From assembly GCA_024291935.2 (NCBI GenBank), contig CM044318.1, positions 83,586,001-83,650,000 of the forward strand: a stretch of 64,000 nucleotides of DNA. Direction: 5' to 3'. This document shows positions 57,745-64,000 of the stretch, in pieces; the stretch's first letter is position 1, and the number at the start of each line of letters is the position of its first letter. This DNA is from Okapia johnstoni. Lineage: Eukaryota; Chordata; Mammalia; Artiodactyla; Giraffidae. The notes under the pieces were generated by a model. That model saw only the letters and a program-made list of their open reading frames with translations, was not told the origin of the DNA and did no database searches. Made by a program: the position numbers and the translations under genes.

Positions 57745-57970
57745 TTATTCTTTTATCGGAGGATAATTGCTTTACCATGTTGTGTTAGTTCCTGCTATAC
57801 AACAACGTGAATCAGCTACAGGTACGTATACATATGCCCCCCCTCTTAAGCTTCCTTTCCACTTGCCCATATCACCCTTCTATTTCATTACAGAGCACTG
57901 AGCTGAGCTCCCTGGGCTATAACAGCTTCCCACTAACTATTCATTTTACACATGGTTTAGCTGCTAAGTT
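57745..57970 (-). mobile_element. L1 3' fragment in the LTR
   Basis: Reversed ruminant L1 3' UTR: GAGGATAATTGCTTTACCAT, GTTGTGTTAGTTCCTGCTAT and ACAGAGCACTGAGCTGAGCT. Confidence 0.8.
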
Positions 57971-57971
57971 G

Positions 57972-58183
57972 TGGTTTAGTCACTAAGCCATGTCTGACTC
58001 TTGCGACCCCATGGACTGCAGCCCGCTAGGCTCCCCTATCCATGGGATTCTCCAGGCAAGAATACTGGAGTGGGTTGCCATACCCTCCTCCAGGGGATCT
58101 TCCCAACCCAGGGATTGAACCCATGTCTCCTACATTACCTGCACTGGCAGACAGGGTCTTTACCAGTAGCACTGCCTGGGAAA
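57972..58183 (-). mobile_element. Bov-tA SINE
   Basis: Reversed copy with CACTAAGCCATGTCTGACTC and the head end AGCACTGCCTGGGAAACCC. Confidence 0.92.
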
Positions 58184-58561
58184 CCCAGAGTCCTTCCAGA
58201 GGTAATCAAATCTGGATGAGGTCATAAGGGTGGACACTAATCCAATATGACTAGTGTCCTTATAAGGAGAGGAAGACTGGTCACACAGGGAAAATGCTGT
58301 GTGAACACTGAAGGTGGCCACCGCAGAGCCAAGGAGACAGGCCTGAGCAAACCCTTCCCTCCTAGTCCTCAGAATTGTCCACACCTTGATTTCAGAGATT
58401 CGGCCTCCAGAACAGTGAGAGAATACTTTCTGCTCTTTACGGTGAAGCCCCTCAGCTTGGGTACTTAGTTCCTGCAGCCCTAACAAACTAATACATGCAA
58501 CAAATCACCCCACAATCAGTGGCTTAGAACAGCCACTGTTACGTAAAGAACAAGCACGTGG

Positions 58562-58870
58562 ACACCAAGGGTGAAGGGAGGTGGCAGCATGAACTGGGAG
58601 ATGGGGGCTGGCATTATGCACTATTGATAGTATGTATAAAACAGGTAACTCATGAGAACCTACTGTACACATCAGGGAACTCTACTCAGTGCTCTGTGGC
58701 CACCTAAATGAGAAGAAAATACAAAAAGAGGGGGTACATATATATATGTGTGTGTGTGTGTGTGTAGATATATATTTATGTATCATATAGCTGATTCACT
58801 TTGCTGTACAGTAGGAGCTAACACAACATTGCAGAGCAACTATATTACAATAAAAATTCATTACAAAAGA
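58562..58870 (+). mobile_element. L1 3' end
   Basis: Sense L1 3' UTR: GAACTGGGAGATGGGGGCTG, GAACCTACTGTACACATCAG, CTTTGCTGTACAGTAGGAGC and ACAATAAAAATTCATTAC. Confidence 0.8.
58735..58776 (+). repeat. (TA)n(TG)n microsatellite
   Basis: TACATATATATATG is followed by about nine TG units and a second AT-rich part, inside the L1 3' UTR. Likely length-variable. Confidence 0.92.
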
Positions 58871-59419
58871 AAACCAGAAATAGCCGCATGGCAGTTTAAT
58901 CAGTGGCGTAACTTCATCAGAAGAAATAGCCACTAGTTCATTTGTTCATCACATGGTAGGTGAGCAGTTTGGTCTGGGCTTGTCTGCCCTTCGCTGGTCT
59001 CACCCGGGATTCCTCGTACAGCTGTGGCCATCTGCAGCTTGACCAGGGCAGAGTGGCCAAAGATGGCCTTGCTCACAAGTCTGGCAGTTGGTGCTGGCTG
59101 TCAGGTGGGACCATCCTTGTCGGCTCCACGTGGTCTTACATCCCTTGCAGGTGAGGCTAGGCTTCCCCCCAGGGTGTTCTCAGAGCATGCTCCCTTGGTG
59201 CACGGACAGGAACCCAAGTCCTACAGGGTCCTCGGCTTGGACTCACACAACGTCACTCTATGTCCCATGGTCCAAGTGTGTCACAAGGCCAGCTCATATT
59301 CAAGTGATCAAGGCAGACATGGCACCACTCACGGACAAGTGGCAAAGCAACAGTGCAAAGGCGGGGGCACACAAATGGGCAGGCAGATGTGTGCCCAGTT
59401 CTGGCAGCTTGCCACTCTG

Positions 59420-60244
59420 AGTCTGTTGGGAATGTCTGATGATTGATTATTAAGGATGGTGCCTGCTTGATGTTTCTAATAGATGCTCTTAATTTTCGAA
59501 AATTTATTTTTACTCCCCAGGGACTGAGAATGTTTCTCAGAAGCTGGTGTGCAATCTTGGTAAAGGCCTTCATGGCATCTATATAGATGGCCATATGGTT
59601 TTCCCTTTTAACCTCTTGATATAAGAAATTATAGCAATGGGGTTGCTGATGCTCTGCTTCTGCTTGTAGATGGCTCACCTTCTGTCTCTAGCAAGGTATG
59701 AGCTCCTTGAGGGGGGGGGACTCCCCGGTATTTCAGTGCTGGCGCACAGTGGACTCATAATTAGTATCTGTGGCAACGGGCTGTATGGATTGTCGTTTAA
59801 ATCCAAGGCCATGTTCTCCCAGTTAACTCAGATGGTGCCTTTTCCCAGTTTTCAGCTCAGCTTATTCCCAGGTGTCTCGTGAGCATCTCCTCTGCGGCTG
59901 TCACCCTCCCTCCCTCTCCCCATCCCCTCTCCTGGCTCCTCTTCCCCAAGGTGGTCACTTACCATCCTGCAAAGACTGAACAGTGGCTCCTCTTCCCCAT
60001 TATCCAACAACAGGCAGTGCATTGATGTATCTCTAATAGTCACTCTCATCTAGAGGTGAATCTGCCTTCCCGCTGTTAGTTTTAGGTAACAAGTGATTCT
60101 CTAGAGCAGTCCAAACTTCACAAGGAAGGGACATCTAGGTGGGCTCTACTGGGAATTTTAATTGCCAGGGTTCTGTTTTTCCAATTTCACTGTTTTCAGA
60201 ATTTCACAGGGAAAAAAAGTGAGGGTCAAAATAATTCAATTTCA
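59420..60244. other. Intergenic, unassigned
   Basis: No gene. Includes a G run at 59713-59720. 59440-59650 has an L1-like look (CTCTTGATATAAGAAATTAT) but is too diverged to call. Confidence 0.55.
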
Positions 60245-60512
60245 GGACTTCCCTGGTGGCTCAGTGGTAAAGAATCTGCCTGCCAAGGCAGGGGGCACAG
60301 GAGACTTGGGTTCGATCACTGGGTTGGGAAGGTCCCCTGGAGAAAGAAAACGGCAACCCACTCCAGTATTTTTGCCTGGAGAATACCATGGATGGAGATA
60401 TCTGGGGGAGGAGGGACTACAGTCCCATGGACAGAGATGCCTGGGGGGCTACAGTCCATGGGGTCGCAAAAGAGTTGGACACAACTGAGCAGAAGTCATA
60501 ACAAACAAACAA
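60245..60512 (+). mobile_element. Bov-tA SINE with internal duplication
   Basis: Head GGACTTCCCTGGTGGCTCAG and box B GGTTCGATCAC, then the body. The segment 60387-60425 is repeated in shorter form at 60426-60457 (both end CTACAGTCC), which makes the element longer than its relatives. It ends in AACAAACAAACAAAA. Confidence 0.93.
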
Positions 60513-60570
60513 AATTCAAACTGTCTCAGTCTCTTCGGTGGTTTAATCAGTGGCGTAACTTCATCAGAAG

Positions 60571-61274
60571 GACAGAATGTTGTCCCATCAGCGTGCATCA
60601 CTGCATCGACTGATGCAAAGCTTTCTGGGAGGGTGTGGCCTGGGCTTCATGTACCTCTGCCGGCTGCTCAGACAGGTCCTCCTCGCACGCTTGTCACGGT
60701 CACCCGGGCAGACGGAGGAGGACTGGAGCCCCCAGCAAACTGTCGTCACCACTGCACGCTGGTGAACTTCTGCTGAGCCAGGACGTGTAGATGGAAAGTC
60801 AATCAGGAGGACGATTTGCCCGTGGGCCTTCCAGAGAGTCAGACAATCAGAGAAGAAACGGGCCAAGAGAGCCATGGGAACCAAGGTCCAGAGTCCGAGA
60901 CCTCCTGCTGGAGGGATGCTGGGCACATTTGGCCCATTCCGGCTTCTTCTCCCACCCCTCAGGAGCTTTGCCCAGAGGCGTCAGAGCCTCTAGGCTGGCC
61001 TGCGGGTTTTCCCATCTCCTTCCTTTTCTAGGAAGGAGATGGGAACCCTTGCTGGGAAGCAGCTGGACTCACATGCCCACCTTCCAACTCATGTCCCGAC
61101 ACCTTTTATATTGGAAGCAGTAATCTTCTTATGACTCAGTCGCTTCACCCCTAAAGTGGAGTAAATAAGGAGCTCTCCTACAGTTGTTATCGGGATCGAA
61201 CAGGGAAACGCCCAAGTACAGTACTCGGCGCATGGACAGCGCTCCGCCAACACTGGTGGAGCCAGTGTTATTTT
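60571..61274. other. Intergenic, unassigned
   Basis: No gene seen. A GC-rich stretch (60620-60760) gives open frames on both strands without recognisable motifs. Confidence 0.55.
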
Positions 61275-61590
61275 CTTACAGATTAATTTTCTAGTGTGGA
61301 AGGAACAAGTCACCACAACCTTATTGGCTTAAAGCAACACGAATGTATTAGCTAATGGTCCAGTAGGTTAGACGTATGATATGGGTTTCACTGAAATGAA
61401 CTTAAGATGTGGGCAAGGCTGGTTCCTCCTGGAAGCTCTAGAGGAAAATCCATTTCTTTGGTTTTTCTCAGCTTCTAGAGGCGCCTGCTTTCCTTGGTGT
61501 GTGGCCCCTTCCTCACTCTTCAAAGCCAGCAACAGACCAAGGGACTGTCACAAAGGATTTCCCTGATCACCTGTCTGTCTCAGTGAAATA
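61275..61590 (-). mobile_element. MLT1-type MaLR LTR
   Basis: Reversed LTR: CACCACAACCTTATTGGCTT, TCCTCCTGGAAGCTCTAGAG, CAGCTTCTAGAGGCGCCTGC and TTCAAAGCCAGCAACAGACC in the order expected for MLT1. Truncated, no coding part. Confidence 0.8.
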
Positions 61591-61599
61591 ATAGCTAAC

Positions 61600-64000
61600 A
61601 CATGTATTGGTCTCTACCCCCTGCTCCTGCCACAGAGCCCCTAAAACCTTTGTCATTTCCTAAGTAGTCAGGGCACTAGGAGCATCCTTTGATTCCAACT
61701 CCCAACGTAGAGTGCCTAGGTTCCCTGGGTGGGTTTCCTGGGCGGTGGGAGTGACTTAGTTCTAATGCAGTGGCTCGATGGATGGTTTCAGAATGCAGAT
61801 TGGTCACCAGAAAGACAAAGTCGTGGTTAGAAGCTTGGAACTCTCATTTCCTTTCCTGTGTCCAAGAAGAGGAAGGGGCTGGATACTCACTAAAGGATCA
61901 GTCATGGCTCCGTGACGAAGCCTTCATGAACACCCCAAAGTGCAGGTCTCCAGGCTGGCAAGCACGTGGAGGTCCTGGGAGGGTTGCAGCCCAGGAGGGC
62001 AGTGCAGCTCCACACCCTCCCCTGCTCTGAGCACCTCCTTTCCCTGGCAATTCCTGAGTTACCTCCTTTAGGAATAAACAGGTAATCTATCAGCTCACTG
62101 ACAGATTACTTGAGTTCTGTGAGGTGCTCTAGTGAATTAACTGAACACAGGATAGTTTTGCAGCCCTAAAAATCCCATGTGGACTGCCTTTTTAGGATGC
62201 TGGTGGCAAGAGTCCATATGTGTTCTGCCTCATCTTCTAAGGACTATCCATCTCAGATTCTTTGTTTTCTCAAGATCCTAAAGGCTCTGGCTTCATTCCA
62301 GTCCCTCTTTGGGCTCTTGCCTCTCCTGCCGTGGTTCACCGCTCTCAAATTCTTCATGGAGGCACTTTCCTTGTCTGGCAGGACCCTGATGACTTTGCCC
62401 TCTGCCCACCCCCCTGCACTCCCCACCAGCCTCCTCTGGGTGACTTGCCCTAGATGACTTCTGTGACAGCCTTTGAACCCTCATTGGATTCCTCGCTCGC
62501 GCCTCACCAGAGCTTCCGTCCTGGGTTGTGGCAAAGCCTCCCTTCGGCTCTTGAATGGGTTAGAAGCGCCGACTTTACATATGAACTGACACTTCCTCCA
62601 TACTCACATCCTGGCTGTGTCGTTCGGGCTCATTTCCTAGGCAGGAGCGTCTACAGGCAGCAGTCTATCAGTGTCTCCTCTGAAGAACACAGATAGCTGA
62701 TGCATATGATGCATACGTCACTGACAGTGTCTTAAGCCCACTTCAGAGATTCAAGGACATTCCCAAGCCGACCGTGCCCTTCTGGGCAGTAGAAGGATGT
62801 GCGCCATCTCCTATTTTCTAGAGCAGAGGGGATTTAATTTTTAATTTTTTTTTTATGACGAGAGGAAGGAAGGGGCTGGGCCTGAATTTACTCTTGCAGT
62901 GCACATCTGGACCATCTCTGGGGGTGGTTCCCCCTTAGCCAGCCGGCTCCACCTGTTGGAGTTTAGATCCACCCCTCTCCAGCTCTGGGCCTGAGAGTCC
63001 AGACTGGGGCTCCCGGAAGCGGTCCTGGCACCTGTAAGGATCTGTGTCTGTAATGGATCTGCTCTTCTGAGATTCACCGCCCCGGGGATGTGTCCTCTCT
63101 TCCCTAGTGGTCTTTGCCTCTTGAAAATTACTCTTGCCTGATTGAAGCGGCTTGTGAGCCCCACTGGCAGCCCCTGCTGATTGGTGCCTTCAGAGAGCCC
63201 CTCCGTTTCCCTGTGCAGACTCAGTGACCACAGCTGCTTACGGTGTGCTGTGCTCCAGGCATCCTCGCAGGCCGCGGCTGGTAGCACCCCAACTGCTGGG
63301 TGGGGTCCAGAGTAGACTCAGCCAAGTCTGGAACACTGCCCCCTACTCCACCCTTTCACCCCCACACACAGCTGAGCCCAAGCACGTTGTCAGGGTTTCC
63401 AGGCAGGAGACCATCTGTCAGTTCGCTAATCCTGGTGGCCCCAGGCACTGGCTTCTTCCTGTGATCCCTCCGTGATGCTCGAGGTGGGGGCAGGGGCACA
63501 CAGCCCGCGGCCTGTGTTTAGCAGCTGGTTTAACAGTCAGGGGTCCAAGATGAAGACCCTGACCCGGCCGGTGTCTGCACCCCGAGTGCAGGTGGAAACA
63601 TTGGCTGCAGCAAAAAGAGGACTCAGAGGACAGGAGGCTGGCATCTCATCGCTCCTGGGATGAAACTGTGTGCCAAACCCAGGCTGGAAGCGGCTTGTCA
63701 GGGAGACTTGGGAAGCAAGAGGAACCCTACCTGGGACCTAACAGGGAGGGACGAGGACCCCAGTCTGGGCAGAGATGGGACATTTGAGATCTCACTTCTC
63801 TTTAAACCAGAAAAGAGCAATGCGTTTCAAAGCTGAGGCTGTGTCTTGGGTGTGTCTCTATTCTCTCCCCAGTGACGTGTAAGGGAGGCTGGAACCAGGA
63901 CTTTCTCTATCTTCTCTATCTTTCTCTATCTTCTTCTCTATCTTCTCTCCAGCGCTGGCCTGGGGCTGAGGAGGCAGAGAAGAGGGTGATGCGTCAGGGC
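61600..64000. other. Intergenic end of the window
   Basis: No gene or confident repeat. 62180-62460 has a reversed-L2-like composition, and the simple repeat at 63901-63951 is listed separately. Confidence 0.6.
63901..63951 (+). repeat. (TTCTCTATC)n-like simple repeat
   Basis: CTTTCTCTATCTTCTCTATC and further copies of TCTCTATCTT at irregular spacing, all pyrimidine apart from single A residues. Confidence 0.9.

Larger units (their letters stand above)
57644..58496 (+). mobile_element. MaLR LTR, split by L1 and SINE
   Basis: The LTR starts GTTAGGGCTTGAATTATTTG and continues to ATCTGACCTTATTTG (57734). After the insertions it resumes with GAGGTCATAAGGGTGGACAC, CTAATCCAATATGACTAGTG and TCCTTATAAGGAGAGG, ending CAGCCCTAACAAACTAATAC. 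It is a decayed solo LTR. Confidence 0.75.
58500..59420. mobile_element. Old interspersed repeat, interrupted by L1
   Basis: AACAAATCACCCCACAATCA, GTGGCTTAGAACAGCC (58520) and, after the L1, CTGGCAGTTGGTGCTGGCTG and CCACGTGGTCTTACATCCC resemble one well-known mammalian repeat whose family I cannot name with certainty. Confidence 0.5.
58894..60570 (+). repeat. Exact 30-bp dispersed direct repeat (58894-58923 and 60541-60570)
   Basis: The 30 bases starting GTTTAATCAGTGGCGTAACT are identical at both sites; flanks are unrelated. The first copy is in a 36-bp insert (58886-58921) bordered by AGAAATAGCC at 58876-58885 and 58922-58931, like a target-site duplication. Confidence 0.9.

Noticed and set aside
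2171..60512. tRNA-Glu-like heads with A and B box text at many sites
   Set aside because: These are parts of Bov-tA and CHR SINEs followed by the SINE body, not tRNA genes.
28800..64000. Neuropeptide S (NPS) gene
   Set aside because: It is expected somewhere downstream of DOCK1, but no frame with a signal peptide and the NPS-like end was found.
1..64000. CRISPR arrays, bacterial operons, phage or integrative elements
   Set aside because: The window is vertebrate DNA. The regular repeats at 23147, 27347 and 38367 are head-to-tail tandem units without spacers.

Overview
The window is mammalian nuclear DNA from a ruminant, most likely a bovid. This rests on the repeats: Bov-tA/Bov-A tRNA-Glu-type SINEs on both strands, several copies of the RTE-type LINE BovB, and artiodactyl CHR-type SINEs, beside old L1, L2, MIR, MaLR and hAT copies. 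The repeats do not separate cattle from close relatives.

One protein-coding gene is supported: the 3' end of DOCK1 (DOCK180), on the + strand. Six coding exons (4546-4683, 11709-11854, 15792-15990, 19966-20119, 22824-22981, 27624-27719) join in one frame and give the last 296 residues and the stop codon. They encode the end of the DHR-2 Rac-GEF domain, a Ser-rich linker, a Lys-rich basic segment and a Pro-rich tail with two PxLPxK motifs of the type bound by the Crk N-terminal SH3 domain. Every exon has AG/GT borders. The 3' UTR runs to about 28.8 kb, where there is an AATAAA at 28778. The upstream part of the gene lies before the window.

Layout: 1-27.6 kb is DOCK1 exons and introns. The introns hold nested repeats, several small tandem duplications and one SINE that reaches the branch-point region of an exon. 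From 28.8 kb to 64 kb I find no gene. This part contains a 1.9-kb decayed BovB (33.6-35.6 kb), a 12 x 19-bp minisatellite (38.37-38.59 kb), more BovB 3' ends, old L1/L2/MIR, a decayed hAT-Charlie DNA transposon with recognisable transposase remains (54.56-56.49 kb), MaLR LTRs and more SINEs. The NPS gene, which lies downstream of DOCK1 in human as I recall, was looked for and not seen.

I do not see a new gene system. The observations most worth a second look are structural: a SINE touching a DOCK1 branch point, direct repeats too long to be ordinary target-site duplications, a minisatellite open in all three frames of one strand, a 110-bp tandem duplication across a BovB/hAT junction, and an exact 30-bp repeat shared by two sites 1.6 kb apart.
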